From Seriola aureovittata (Eukaryota; Chordata; Actinopteri; Carangiformes; Carangidae): a stretch of 64,000 bases of DNA. The notes under the pieces were generated by a model. That model ran no database searches. It was given only the letters and a program-made list of their open reading frames with translations, and was not told the origin of the DNA. The stretch is taken from NCBI RefSeq assembly GCF_021018895.1, contig NC_079380.1, positions 5,184,236 through 5,248,235 on the forward strand, written 5' to 3'. Made by a program: the position numbers and the translations under genes. Numbering within the stretch: the stretch's first letter is position 1; each line of letters begins with the position of its first letter. This document shows, piece by piece, positions 38,291 to 58,316 of the stretch.

Positions 38291-40907
38291 TTGTAGTACA
38301 GCGAATGTGTCTATATGATCTTGTATTTCTTACTGAGAGGTACTTACTTTATGACTTTATTACTGTCATTAATGAGTTATACCACAGTCAGTATCATTTC
38401 CAATTAGTTTCCTTTTTTCTTTTTATGGAGATGTACATGTGACAGCACAACACAGAGGAAGGGAATCATTAATTGACTGAAGCTTATGCTCTATCAGAGT
38501 GAACAGCAATTATTCATAGAAATGTCATCTGTCTTTTTTCAGATTTTGAAGCTGGTTTCGAGTTTGAATAACATTACCATGAATGGGGTCTGTGTATACA
38601 GGTATTTAATTTGTGCACACATTCTCATATTTAGGTGTTTAGTGCACTGCAATCCCTGCTAAGTGCTTGGGTATCATGCTGGCAGCAGAGCATACAGGAG
38701 GCCACGATGAATATTTCACAGGCTCTCCCTCTAGTGTGCTTCTTCTTCCTGCCTTTTCTCCTCCCCCTTTCTCTGACCCATGTCCCACTGTCTGTCTTTC
38801 TCTCTCTCTCTCTGACCCACTTCCCTGTGGAGGTCTTCAGAGCCCATTAGGGATGCCATCAAAGCATCCGTCACAGGCTGCTAAAGATGTGTGAAGGTTT
38901 GTCTCAGTGTAAGAAAGAGCCTCTGATTGCAAGCTAGTTACTTCTACCTATTGCACAGTATGCTGCATAGGTGTTAGTGTTTTGGCGCTAAACTGTTACT
39001 GCATCATTAATCAGTATGTATCAGCTTATGTGCATAAAATGTGACACAATAGTTGATTATTTTCCTCTTAATGTGTGTATTCTGCAGTATCTGTTGGTGG
39101 TAAAAAAAAATCTTCAGCCTAGACATAATGTGTTTTGGCTCCTATAGGTTACTCCTTACATTTCTGAAACCTTCCTTCACTGTATTCATCCTGTGGGAAT
39201 GGCTCTAGCACTTGTTTTTGTGTGAGCCATAACTGGTATCTACTGATTAACAAAACCTTTTCCTAAGACATTTTTGGTGCATGTCTATGACACCCACCTG
39301 TCTTATCCAAACCAGACATTTCCCTGGAACAGCAAAACTTACAATTTGCAAATTCGTCACTGTGTGATAGAAGCCTAATTCTTTTTCTTTAAACTCATAG
39401 TTGTAATTAGTTCAAGCTAATTCCAAGTAATTGTTCCCAAAATGTCATTATCTTGCATATCTTATGTTCAAGAAGCTTAGAAAACCAATTAGGCTCAGAT
39501 TTTGGCACCATTCAGGGTGCTTTTTGGCCTTCTTCCACAAACTCAGTTCATCTTTTTCTTTGCTTCCTTTAGTGAGGAATGTGAACAGGTGAGAGCTCAG
39601 CTCTGTTGCTTGCAATCAAATGAGTACAGACCGACTGTCTGATCCAGTGAACAGAGTGCCTTTATTCCTTCTCTGACTGTGCTGCTGCTGTGAAGGATTC
39701 CCTCTGCTCTTTCAGGGCTTGTGGGAAGTGTGTGTCTGCTAGCTAAATAGTCTAGAGAGACCTTAGTTCACTGTTGATGATGACTGCTGTAGTTGGATAC
39801 AGGTATATGTCCATATACCTTTTTTAAAATCTATATCAAAGGTAAGCAGATTTGCTAGTGCACATAAGATGGAGTCAATTTCTCTAATCCTTAATGTGTA
39901 ATGCCCCTGTGTTATAGCCAACTTATTTTATGTTGGAATAAAAGGTCAAACCAGCGAAGCAGCTGGAGCGCTTTTATAGCTCATGATTGCTCTGTGACAG
40001 TGAATGTTAAAATTAAATTGAAGCTGTAAAATAATGGTAGACAGCGAGCTGCACAGCAGAAATTGGTGAATGTAGTTAATGTATGTTGCATGGTTGGTGC
40101 ACAGCACTGTCAAATGAAACATGCCAGTTCTGAATATTTCATGGACAGAGCCATGATCTCCTGTCACATGCTGGAGATTAAGCCCAGCTCAGCATCGAGC
40201 TGAGGAAAAGGGTAGCCCAACCAAACTCTATAGACTAATAACAGTGACATCTTTACTCTGGTTTTCCTCGCTCTTGAAATTTTGCTTCTCTCTCAGGAAT
40301 GGTCTATTCTCATGCTTGACTTCAGCACGCATTGTGTTTCTGCATTAAGTTGTCCCAGCGACAAAGATGAGGCTATCCCAGGTTTTAATGTACTCAGCAG
40401 TAAAATGTCTTCTGCAATCTTCACTTCCTGCTTTGAGCTGAGTTGTGTTTCCTGTCCTTTGACCAAGCAGAAGCTGCCTGACCTCATGTGTATCAACCAA
40501 CTGAAAAAAGATTAGGCAAGGTTTCACATACTCAAAGCTGGCTGAAGAAAAGAGAACAAACAGCTGTTTTGGTACGCTGTTATCTCTGAAAGCGGTACAG
40601 TTTAGTTGCGGTAATTTATGCTGGGTGAAACATTTTAAATTAAAAAAGACTTTTGTTTTTATAAGTCAAATTCTGTATTACAGGTTCCTCTTATTGCTGA
40701 GTGAATGCTGGGTTTACATTATGTTGTTACAGGAGGTGGGGTGTTAAAATGTTTTATTTTTGACCCACTGATTAATGTTTTTTGATTTTTTTTTTTTTTT
40801 GTTGCTGCATATAAATTGCCACAAAGTTCTTAACACTATACGGTTATGGTTTCAAACTGTGACCAGACATCTGTTAACAGATGAGTCACAGGAACATATC
40901 ATATTGT

Positions 40908-40940
40908 GTGCGTGCGTGCGTGCGTGCGTGCGTGCGTGTG
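40908..40940. repeat. (GTGC)n microsatellite
   Basis: About eight GTGC/TGCG units in rab5c intron 1. Confidence 0.95.
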
Positions 40941-41514
40941 CACATATATTATTGAATTTTTACACCTACCTCTGTACATGTGCACCATCAACTCTCCAGA
41001 ACCACATCACTTCATTTGTTTCTTTATCCTGTGTAGAGTTTTAAACTTAAGGAAAGCAAAAGTATGGTGTATACTGCACCATGTACTAATCGCACACTAT
41101 CAGGACGACCTGTGGGAGCCAGACAGTGTACACAGCTTCATATAAGACACTAAGTGTTATCTTCCAGTGCTTGCTTATAGTAAATAATAAACTCTTTACC
41201 TAGAGGCCCAGCCCCAGAGTTTCTGTGTTTACAATTTAGACTTTAAATTGATTTAATACTGACTATAATTTGGGCAAAAAAAAAAAAGCTTTAGTGCTGA
41301 TGAATTTTACAGTTACATTATATCTTACATTGTTCTCTTCTTATTAGCAACTGCCAGCAGGAACAAGGAATTAATCTCTGTTTTTGTTATGTTTTTTTCA
41401 TGAGACACTCCATTGGGTTTGACTGATTATAATATTCATAACCTGATTGTTTTAATGGAAAATCTTATTTCTTTATGAAGCAAAGCTTAACAAACTGTCT
41501 GTCTTGTTTTTCAG

Positions 41515-44500
41515 CTCTCTTCTTCCTCTGGCTCATCTACCTGCCTGACCTGAACTCACCCGCCTCTAGCTCAGCCTCACCCAGCCCCCACCAGCCCCTG
41601 CACCGAGCCCAAGTCAAACCAAACTTCCTCCCCCTCTTCTCCCAGCTTCTTTCTCCCAGTTTTTAACACTGCACTATGGCAGGGCGAGGCGGACCGGCAC
41701 GGACCAACGGCACTGCAGCAAGCAACAAGATTTGCCAGTTTAAGCTAGTGCTGTTGGGGGAATCAGCAGTGGGGAAGTCCAGCTTGGTGCTACGCTTTGT
41801 CAAAGGCCAGTTCCATGAGTACCAGGAGAGCACCATTGGAGGTGAGGTTTCTTTTTTGATTCTGATAATAGTCCCTGGTCTGACTCATGCTTTGATAGCA
41901 TCATAGCTGCATATCTCTGTAGGAAAATTACCTCAGTCATTCAAGGGTAAAGGCTGTCTTTTGCCCTATGCCTGTGCTGTGGGTGTAGACAAACTGAAGG
42001 TGTACTGCACGTAAGGGTATTTCTTTAAAAATCAGGTCTGATATTTAATTAATAAAATAATTTCATTTATCATATCCATTTAGACTTTTATTTATAGAAA
42101 TTGACCACAAATTTCACACCTAATTACAATCGTCACACAGCCCCTACAATTTACATCCTGTTTTTTTAAAGGAATTCTACTATAGTTGTCATAAACGCAC
42201 AATGGTTTTGTACCTGCTCTTAAAATGTTTTAACGTCAGTGGACACAACATGAGAGCTGGAGCAGAAGAAAACATGTCCTTGCCAGTACAGAGGAGCTGC
42301 TTGCTTGAGGGCTTAATCTTTTCTCTTGTGTGAGCCCAGGAGAGGGAGTGGCAGAACCAGTTCTGTGCAGCTGATCACCTGACTCCCATGAGCCATCAAG
42401 TTGCTCTCACATGGCAGACATATGTATTGATTTCTGTGGAGACAAATTACATTTTGTAATAATTTCTGACGGTAATGAGATGAAGATGAAAAGAAAGTGA
42501 CTTTAATACTAAATACCAGTTCTTGGGCTGCAGGGGAGTGAAGTGAAGTGAGACAGGAAGGAATTGAGACAACAATGGGGGTTTCCTGGACCTCCTATAG
42601 ACAAGTGAAGCTGATGGGTTTTGCTAAGTTTTAAAGAAGAGGAATATGATATATGAATATGGTAATCTCTCTGTGACTTTTTTTTCCAAAGTGGTGGGGC
42701 TAAAAACGTGTTGTTGTCTCTACATTGTCATGACTTCAGCCTGAGGGCCAAGGAAGTCAACTTTTAACTGGTATGTCAGAAGTGCAAATCCTCAGTCCAG
42801 CTGGAAAAACAACAGTGACAGGTTTCCTCCTTTGTCAGCATGCTGGATTTAAGCGTTTTTAAGTTAATGCACAAATGTTGAGTCAGTAATGTTAACCAAA
42901 TCATTAATCGCCGTTAAGAACTGAAAATTAAAATTATATTAACCAAAAATTGGCAGAGTGGGTGCAACATATTTGTGCCTCTATTTGTTTCTTCCATCCA
43001 GCATGTATGTTGAATTTGCATTCAGTTGAGAAAACCTCACCTCTAGTTCACTGTGGACTCTGCTGCTTTTATAACTACTCCACTGCATTATTTTCCTTTT
43101 GAGAAACGTAACCACCAAATATGTATTGAAGGATTTACAGTGAGAGGGTTGTTCACACCAATCAGCTTTGACCATGTACACAGGCTTAAGTCTGTTGTCA
43201 GGAGGTCAGACCAGTTTTTTTTTTCACTTGATATAAGAATAAAAATTAACAATAAAATGATTACTCGTTAATATGGGCTACTATTGATTAAATTGTTTAA
43301 AATTCACATTCCTAAGTACAATTCTGGTATAAAATGTGAGGTAAACTACCTCATTAAATGCTATGAAGATATCAACAGGTTTACTGGCGGATTGTCAGAG
43401 CTACTTTTAGTGTCCTTTCTTTTTTCTTTTATGTTGAAACTTTTCTTTTTCCATACGGTCGCATATGAGTAACATGGTTTATGGATGTACGGACAGGATG
43501 CTAAGTGCTTACGCTAACCAAAGACTCATAACGAGTCAGCATTTTTATTATTTTTTTTTTTATTTCTGTTGAACTTGTGTTCAGCTGCATGCCTGGTCAA
43601 AGATTACACAGCTTTAAAATATGTGCTATGCTTGTGAGTGCTCAGTTTCCTCTGTCATGTGACAGTCGGCTGAGTAAGTGACTTGTATGCAGTTGTGCCT
43701 ACTGCCATTCATAAGCTACACTATACATTATACAGAATCTTTTTGTGTATTTTCACTATTATTTAATCTTCTATTTTCTTAATTCTGCTGGTTTTGTAAT
43801 TCTAGTCAAGTCTGAGGGGGTAAAGTTGTTACCAGCAGTGCTAACAACCTACTGCTGGATGGTTTGTCCCTTTCAGTATGGTCAGTAGAAAACCATATCT
43901 CACCAAATTTAATTTAAACCATCTATATTCTCTTTTTGTCAATCGAGTGACTGTGTGATGTTCCTCATTGTTTCATCAGAGCCTTAATCTTTGCGTTTTG
44001 AGGCTTAAATATTAAACTTAAGCCCTGTAGATAACGGGTCTGTGATTTTCTGCTTTTTACATATATCACTTCCTCTCAGTCAAAAAGGCTGAATATCTAA
44101 TTTGTTTTTTCCAGCTGCCTTCCTCACACAGACGGTATGTTTGGATGATACAACAGTAAAGTTTGAGATCTGGGACACTGCAGGACAGGAACGGTATCAC
44201 AGTTTGGCACCTATGTACTACAGGGGAGCCCAGGCCGCCATCGTTGTCTACGATATCACCAACACAGTAAGTTACCTGGACTGTGACACTCAAAAGTCTT
44301 ATGTCATTTGTTTGCTGACCCTTGTCTTCCAGCCTGGGTTGATGATTGCTTAATTCAGCAGACAGACCTTTGCTCTTCTAACTCTTACAGTCAAATTAAA
44401 CATTTAAAACTTGCATCAGTGATTTAAAGTTTAAAACATGTTTCACTTTTTGTTAAAGGACACATTCACACGTGCAAAGAACTGGGTGAAGGAGCTCCAA

Positions 44501-45245
44501 CGACAAGCCAGCCCAAATATTGTTATTGCACTGGCAGGGAACAAAGCAGACCTGGCCAACAAGAGAGCTGTAGATTTCCAGGTAAAGAGACACACTGAGG
44601 GTTTTAGTTTTTTAATGAATGAATTTCAATAAATGAATATAAGCTGCCAAATCGCCCAGAGATATATCTGTGTTGTATTTATTTCTCTAGGAATCACAAG
44701 CATATGCAGATGACAACAGTTTGCTCTTCATGGAGACTTCAGCCAAGACTGCTATGAATGTCAATGAGATTTTTATGGCTATAGGTGAGTCCTCCCAGCA
44801 CTAACACAGACACATTTTACTGTCATGTAGAGCTGCAACAGTTAGCTGATCAAATGAAAGTAAGTCTGTAACTATCTTGAAAAATAATGCTCAATGCGAC
44901 TAAAAATTATTTATTGATTAATCATAAATTATATATATTCTTGATTAATTGATTTATTTCATTTTTCAGTTTTATAGACAAATATTTGTAGACAATGTTT
45001 TATAAACAAAATTATTATAATCAGCAGAATTGATAATGAAATACTTGTTAGTTGCAGTCCTAATGTCACAGTACCATAGTGCACAAATTAATGGATTACA
45101 CTTCTACACCTCAACAGCCAAGAAGCTTCCTAAGAACGAGCCTCAGGCTGGAGCAGGCACTGCTGGACGAGCCCGAGGCGGCGTGGACCTGCAGGAAACT
45201 GCACCGCATGGCAGAAGTGGCCAGTGTTGTGGAGGCGGGAACTAA
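41515..45245 (+). CDS. rab5c: Rab5C small GTPase (5' UTR part 41515-41675, CDS 41676-45245)
   Basis: Rab5C controls fusion and maturation of early endosomes. Coding exons 41676-41841, 44115-44266, 44459-44581, 44691-44784 and 45118-45245 give 220 aa; the exon begins at 41515 with pyrimidine-rich 5' UTR. The N-terminus [21 protein letters not shown] is Rab5C-specific, separating it from Rab5A/B. P-loop G28-S35 (GESAVGKS), switch I T53 (ESTIGAAF), DTAGQE 76-81, NKAD 134-137 and ETSAK 162-166 are all intact, so it should be an active GTPase. The C-terminus QCCGGGN has the dicysteine (C215, C216) for geranylgeranylation, followed by four residues rather than the two (CCSN) I recall for mammalian Rab5C. 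The neighbour kat2a follows as in human 17q21.2. Confidence 0.97.
41842..44114. other. rab5c intron after first coding exon
   Basis: No gene is supported in these 2.3 kb. The sequence is AT-rich with T-runs at about 43216 and 43550. A fragment near 43030-43100 (CTGCTGCTTTTATAACTACTCCACTGCATTATTTTCC) resembles part of the 'tactcaagta' percomorph repeat also seen at 22.2 kb. Confidence 0.5.
44825..45065. repeat. Dispersed 'gctgcaac...gattaatt' repeat relic
   Basis: AGAGCTGCAACAGTTAGCTGATCAA at the left and TAGTTGCAGTCCTAATG at the right enclose AT-rich sequence with GATTAATTGATTTATT. The ends are roughly inverted (GCTGCAAC / GTTGCAG). It fills most of the last rab5c intron. Confidence 0.5.
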
Positions 45246-47610
45246 CCAACACAATGAGTCAGCTGATCCAACCAATCTACAGCTTCGATCAACCAGACCA
45301 GATATTAGCCAGCTGTCAAACAATGTCCCATTGGTCAAACCAAGCCATGGTCCGACCAACTACCCTATCAGCACCAATTAACTGTTTGGCAAATAAGTCC
45401 ACTGGCCAGTAAACTGCCAGGACCCCCCCCCCCCCCATATGGTTCCAAGTGATGAACCAATCAACAGACCAAGAAATCGACCCACAGGCTTATTTACAGA
45501 TTGCCAATCCATGACCTCTCTATTGATGATGGACACTTGACGTCACCTTAGGGGAAAAACGTCCCACTCTTGGAAGAAGGAAAAAAAAAGATCAGTCATT
45601 ACCAATGGCACTTAATAGGGCCATCTTGCTCATCTTTGTTTCTGTATATGTGTAGAGGAAAAAAAAATTAACACAACAGGAAGGAATATAAACAGGCTCA
45701 TTGGCCCTGTCACTGTCTTCTCTTTTGCCCCCTGCTTTCCCATGCACCATGCATTTCTAAAGTATTCTCATCATCTCATGACACTGTTAAAACTCAAATC
45801 CAGGTGCATGCCGCAGTCCATCACTTTTCTGTCTTGTTCCTGGTCAGCTTCCTGGAAAAGATGAAGAGAGAAGGTTCGTAACAGGAGTGTGGGAATGGAC
45901 AGATATTTCCTTCTTGATAGAGCTGTGTAGATTGAATTATTACATTGTTATTGTCATCACTATTATTATGACTTCAACCTCTTTTGACTGTTCAGTATGA
46001 TTTTAAAGCCTGGACTTAAAGGTTTTACAATCATCAATCTATGTTATCAAACCATATACAGTAAATAGTACTTTATTAACACTGTCACCCATAAGTAATT
46101 TTAGCATTAATGTAATGTTTTTGAATCATCATTGTACAAAGACAAATACATAAAGCAAGATTTGTTTTCTTGACCAAAATCACAACTGTGTATTGAAAAC
46201 ATGTTGCTGTATTTGTATCAGACTTTTCAAGTTTATAATCAATCAGTAGTTATTGTCAAAACAATATCTTCCCAATCTCTACATGATTTTCTGTCAACCT
46301 TAATTATTTTGTGTTTTTTTTTTTTTTTTTTTTTTTATGTCTGAATTTTTTTTTTTTTCTGAAGATCTATGGTATTAAATGCACTGGTTCTGTCTCATCA
46401 TCTTTGTGAATTGAGATGTTATCCTCTTCCTTTACTGTTTCTATTCTCTATTTGTTTTTACTCTTCATATCAGGGAGGGATTGCTTTCAACAGTGTTGTC
46501 ATCCTGTTATGGCATCAAAGACTAGCACAACAATACCTGCACAGCAGCCACTGCTGTCGGTGGGGGATAATGGGCAGGGTGGGGTCATTGGTAGAGAAGG
46601 AAGAAAAAAGTGTAATTTTATGAATAAACAAGGGGAAGGTATCTTTCTTTGTATGCCTGTTTTAATTTCATCTAGATTTTACAAATCACTACAAATCAAC
46701 TAGTTACAATCACCAGTGATTATTCTTTGATATTTAAACCACTCGCACCAATCGGCAGTGACTGACAATCAATAATGTATTGAACTTGTGCAGCCTGCCA
46801 CAAGTTGGCTGTACTTTTAATACTTACTAGTACTTTAATGTTCAATCCTGGCAATCCTCCCCTTAGTGTTTCTTTCCCATCACATGTTCAAGATGCCGGA
46901 AGTTCTTTAAAATCAAAATTTAAACCTAATTGGTTTCATTTTCTTTGCTAAAGTGAACACAAGCTGGTTTCAGTTTACTGGAAGTTTATGTGGTAATTTC
47001 TCTAATACTCAAAATGTATTTATGAGCAATTTGATCTTGAGAAATTGACACACATTGTAACATATTACTAGAAGACATCAGGGAATCAGTTAAGGCTTAA
47101 AAAATGTTTGTCTTGTTTTCTCTTGTGTCTGTTCTTACTTAAACTTACTGATGATGCTTTTAACTTATTTAAATGGTAAAATATAAAGGTGCTAACAAAG
47201 TAAAAACCTCAAGTTAATCCATCCCAGCTCTTGAAAGCAAAAAATAGAAATCATATGAAACAAATTCTGATGTATAGAACATGTAGAAATTAATATGCTA
47301 CTTGAATTAGGGTTTTTTACCAGTGATTAACCTTTGCAAATATTTCTGATTTAATACTTATGTCCAAACACTACATTACCCATAATTATAACCACAGGCA
47401 AGGTGTTGCTTTCAAGTGCACTTGTTATGCTTACATCCCCAAAGTGGTGCAATTACACCTGTGTAGCAGGTTAGGTACTGTAACACAGGTTCTTCTGTGT
47501 TTAATCATGTCTTGAAAGATAGAATTTGGTCTACCCTAGGCAGATAATCTGACACTTAATTATTGGAAATCCTTCCAAATTGTTTAATAATAAAGACTGT
47601 TTTAATGTAA
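45246..47610 (+). other. rab5c: rab5c 3' untranslated region (inferred)
   Basis: There is no coding signal between the rab5c stop and AATAAA at 47589-47594. Within it are a (C)14 run at about 45423-45436, T-runs at about 46314-46337 and 46347-46358, and an earlier AATAAA at 46623-46628. The 3' end used in vivo could be any of these signals. Confidence 0.5.
47589..47594 (+). terminator. Candidate distal rab5c poly(A) signal
   Basis: AATAAA in TTTAATAATAAAGACTGTTTTAATG, the last signal before the kat2a promoter region; 46623-46628 is a proximal alternative. Confidence 0.45.
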
Positions 47611-47904
47611 CGGTAATAATTGCAGGGCTGTTAAATTGAATCAATTACATGATGTGAGGCTATTATTTGGTGACAGAATGAACATTATCAATATTATTAG
47701 TACTAAATGATGACTGATAACCCTTATTGATATCTCCAAAGATAATGTGATTTTTAGTCTAACTGTGATCACTACAGAACAATTAACATAATCATTTCAG
47801 GTTAATTTGGGATAGATCTTTTTTTTTAATTGCTTCAAACTTTAATTTGAAATTTGAAAATGTTTCCAATTATATTGTAGGTGTAATAACGCCAGTTTTA
47901 CAAT

Positions 47905-48270
47905 ATATTATGTTGCAGTTCCATACTATGACCACTAGAGGCAATAAGACTGATTTCCTGTGCTACGGTGAACTACAACTGCACTACACTGGCATGGCAG
48001 GACACAAAAGCACAGAAATACTTTCAGTTAAATTATTCAAAAATAAAAAACCACAGTGTATGCCGACAATAATAAACGCTGTCATTGCGACCGTCAACCC
48101 TGATCCGGTTCATTAATGTTAAATCAACAATTTCAAAATAGCCAGTTGTAGTTACGCGCTATGGCCACACGAGGGCACTGAACACTCAGGATACACTCAT
48201 AACTATCATCTACACACCTACAATAGTCTCACGCCAACAGTTGCAGTAAAAATATTCAAAACAAAATTGC
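47905..48270 (+). repeat. Two diverged tandem copies of a short repeat upstream of kat2a
   Basis: GTTGCAGTT..CTATGACCACTAGAGGC..TTATTCAAAAATAAAA (from 47917) and GTTGTAGTT..CTATGGCCACACGAGGGC..ATATTCAAAACAAAAT (from 48146) share ordered blocks at an offset of about 230 bp. The CTATGGCCAC-GAGGGC core is common in fish intergenic repeats. Confidence 0.4.
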
Positions 48271-48539
48271 GAAAATTTGTGGAATTGAAGATCCATGCTT
48301 ATGCTGTGCCTGTGGGGACATGGATGTAGCGTGGCCGCTTTAATAGCAGGATGTAGTTTTGGTATATTGAAGCAAGTAATCGATATATTTTGGTGTTATA
48401 GTTCTGATTTGACTGATTGATATTGAATCAGATAATCAGCCTAAAGCCTGAAATCACTAGTGTGTACTCTCTGTGTTTTCTGTCTGTTTTAACATATCTG
48501 GTTTGAAGGAAAAATCTGAAAAAGCCATTTCTACCTCTT

Positions 48540-48636
48540 GACACTGGTGTGTTATTCCCGTGTCCAATTTTTCGACAGCCAGTGAAGGCAGCTAACGAGC
48601 AAAATCGGAGCAGAGGACCAGTCTAGCAGCGTGGAT
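48540..48636 (+). promoter_or_regulatory. kat2a: kat2a promoter/5' UTR region
   Basis: The region just upstream of the kat2a start holds a CCAAT box (GTCCAATTTT, about 48563) and then AGCTAACGAGCAAAATCGGAGCAGAGGACC. There is no TATA box. The exact start site cannot be seen. Confidence 0.4.
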
Positions 48637-55319
<6,683 letters not shown>

Positions 55320-57235
55320 ACTTGGTCGCAGGATTATGTACAGACAAGGAGTGACCGTCACAGCTGCCACACACCAGGATGAAGCAGATCACGAGGAAAC
55401 TATCGCTAGTTATTGTTATGTCTAAGTTAATACAAGGGTGTGTACATGACTTAGAAATTTTCACAAGGGAATTGGTGGACTTGAACAAACATGAGTGTTG
55501 TTTGGAAATATCAGAGCCAGTTGAGCATCACAGTATCAAAATGGCATTACCTTTCCACTTAAAGTTATCTTGTCTTTTTCCTCCTCAGTACTCACAGTGA
55601 GTTAATAATCATAACATGTTTCATTAAGTGTACCAAAGTTATAGGTCCAAGTTATAACAATGCCACTATTTCCACCATTATTTATAGTATAATTCACCTG
55701 GTTTTGTCACATTTAAAGACATTCATTCATTCCAATTTGCTTAAAACTCGTCACTCGAGCAGATGTGTATGTGTTGTGGAGTTCTTTCACAGAAAACTGG
55801 ACCTCGGGACCTAAAGCCACGTTGCCTTCCGTTACTGACAGACACTTGAACATCCTGGCCATTTTCATGGGTATAAAGATAAATGTTCTTTCAGAGGTGA
55901 AGTCCTTGATTATGAAAGATGGGCAGTGCTTTGACTGTTGATTCAAAGTAGTGCAGTCTACTGAAGTGCAGAAACGATTGAATTAGTCAATTGGTGAGAA
56001 ATTAATTGAACACAATTGTTGAAGTTGTTAAAAGGCAAATACCATACATTTGCTTGTTGTAGCGCCTCATTGGAGGGTTTGTTGTTTTTTCATTCCAGTG
56101 TGTATTATCTAGATTCTTTTTTTTTTTTTTTTTTTTTTTTGACTGTTGGTCAGAAAAAATACAAGTAGCCATTTTTACTTATTCTAAATATGAGTGATTA
56201 TGAAAACCTTCTCAGAATAATAAGAATAATCGTTGGTTGCAGCCCTACCCCTTACTAGTTAGAGAGACTGCCAGCACTTGTGTGCTAAATGAAATAATTT
56301 CCTCAATTGTTGCTTTCAAGAGAACACTGTTTTCATGTTGACAACAACATAAGATAGTTATTTATACAGGAAATATGAAATGTACTGTTTGTACACCATT
56401 TTCCACTGGCAGGGTTTTATTCCAAACCATTTAGGATGAGGTCATACATTAGTATAGCTTTTACCACGCTTGGAGAGGATGCTGTAGCTGTTGGCGTTGA
56501 TTTGTTCAGTAGTACACTCACTTCCACACGTATGCTAAGTAGTCTATTTCATGTACAGCCACATTTTTGTTGTGGTGTCACAGGTTTACTGGATAGTATG
56601 TTGTTAAGTCCCAAACATGGTGGGGGAGAAGCTAACCAGCAGTCCTCACAGGGCTTTAGGAAAAAAGGTTTAACTCTGGTTTATTTATCACAACATACAC
56701 AAGCTGTAGTAGGTGTTCATGCATGACGGACAGTTTACAATTTGCATTGATTAAAAAAAAAAACAACACATCCAACTTTTAGCCTTTGTTGTTGCAGGGT
56801 TTTTTTAATACAGTGTTAAGGACATTGTAATGAAAAGTTGGACACCTTTCTCTGTTCACCGTCAGTGTCAGAGAGCTTCCTGAGACGCATCCACTTCTCT
56901 TATCGGAAGTAACTGTCCAATGCTGGTTGAGCCTGCTTGTTGAATTTTTCATTGACTTGTGTACGTTTGTGTTTGTGTGTGTGTGAGTGGATGTTTATTT
57001 TGTACTTGAATCATGACTAGCTTTGAATAACTGAAGTGATGTCAGTGTTGCATTATTCAGGGTTGTCAATTGCGTATGTGTGTGTTCTTCCTCAGTCTAC
57101 CTATGCTGCATTTCAGATTTTCTTAAAAGGTAAGTCTGAGTGAACTTTTCACCAGTTTGAGGATGGCTACTGTCTCTAGTTATGGTATAAATGCCATTTA
57201 CTGTAACTATAATACTGTTCATGACAATAAAGTTT
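55320..57235 (+). other. kat2a: kat2a 3' untranslated region (inferred)
   Basis: From the kat2a stop to AATAAA at 57226-57231 there is no supported coding frame. It includes a T-run at about 56117-56140 followed by a 'gattat..cgttggttgcagccct' dispersed-repeat relic (56190-56250) and a short GT run near 56970. Confidence 0.5.
57226..57231 (+). terminator. Candidate kat2a poly(A) signal
   Basis: AATAAA in CATGACAATAAAGTTTTTTAT, a strong context 1.9 kb after the stop. Confidence 0.55.
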
Positions 57236-57959
57236 TTTATAAATGATTCTTAAATGAGCATGTGATTTCTAAGATGGGTGAAAACATCAATTACCAAGTG
57301 GAACTGAAACAGGTAAACACAAGCATGCATTTCAGTCAAGATTTTGGGGATTTCTGACATGACAAAAAAACTTCCTGAGAATAAGTAAATCTTGTGACTT
57401 CACTTACTTGTCATGACTTGATTTGTTAGTACGCCTACTTGTAGATCTGCACTTATGTTTTGTCACAAAGTCGATTGTATTTATCTAAAATCATATCTTT
57501 TCCTCAATGTGCTTCTGTACAACATACAACACCCTGTATACTTTGTCCTTTGACGGTGATTACAGGGAAGTAAAAGAAGGTAATTTTACATTTCTCTTCA
57601 TGTGAATGTTTAATTTGTTGCATACCAAGTGCACCTGTCCAGGCTTTTAACCGCAGATGTACACACTCATTTTATGTTAAATATTCAGGATTTACATCCA
57701 CTAGATGCTACATTTATGTTGGTGTTGTTTGACATTTTGAAAGGATATTAAACTTGGTGAAGAAAAGCATTGTGAATTACTGTGCTACCTTAACTGCCTT
57801 CAGTAACTACCTTTTAATTAAGGCCTAACTGGTTCAAATTATATCATCAGAAAATATTTTTGTATCTTTTATTGTGGGTCACAGTGCATTCATGGTCAAA
57901 CAGGAGTCTGTTATGTTACATTTGTGTACACTGCTTTTTTTTTGTGCAACATCATGTTG

Positions 57960-58316
57960 CAGGTTTTGCTTTCCTGATTGACAATAAGCCACAGGCTGCA
58001 CCCAGTCAGTTACATCGTGTCCTTTGTGTCCTTTATGCCAAACCTGCCAAAGAGCCTCTCCCTTCATCAAAACACCTCAACTGTAAGCCGCATTACAGTT
58101 TAGGGTAACTTTAACAGATTGACCCATTGGCAGACTACAGGGTTTTTGAAAGACTTACTGTCAGTTAGGCTTCATCTGTCACTGTGTAATGAAGACTTCT
58201 GTTGTTCCTCCAGAGCCTCCCCCGCTGGGCCATTCTGCAGGCAGAGTACACAAAGACTTTACTTTCGTTTCTCTGTATCTTACAGCTGATCATAACAGCA
58301 TTTTAAACCACATCTA
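57960..58316 (+). repeat. Upstream copy (A) of duplicated ISRE-bearing module
   Basis: This segment resembles 58973-59333 in block order: GGTTTTGCTTTCCTGA at 57962 (copy B: GGTTTCGCTTTCCTCA at 58975), ACACCTCAACTGT near 58073 (B: ACACCTCAGCTGT near 59055), CTGTCACTG, CCTCCAGAGCCTCCC, TTTACTTTCGTTT, ACAGCTGATCA-AACAG and TTTAAA. The offset is about 1,013 bp at both ends. The ISRE-like motifs of this copy are GAAAGCAAAACC and AGAGAAACGAAAGT (reverse complements of 57962-57974 and 58261-58274). Confidence 0.8.

Larger units (their letters stand above)
35450..41514. other. rab5c intron 1 (inferred)
   Basis: This 6-kb interval has no supported gene. It holds a Tc1/mariner-type MITE fragment at about 37920-38290, a short CT-rich run near 38795-38815 and a (GTGC)n microsatellite at 40908-40940. 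Several frames of 60-110 codons occur but show no homology, splice context or codon bias. Confidence 0.5.

Noticed and set aside
40775..41145. Cys/Val/Arg/Ala-repeat frames
   Set aside because: Products of the GTGC microsatellite within rab5c intron 1.
57860..58108. 82-codon frame between kat2a and dhx58, considered as an HSPB9-like gene
   Set aside because: No alpha-crystallin domain; it overlaps the duplicated ISRE module.
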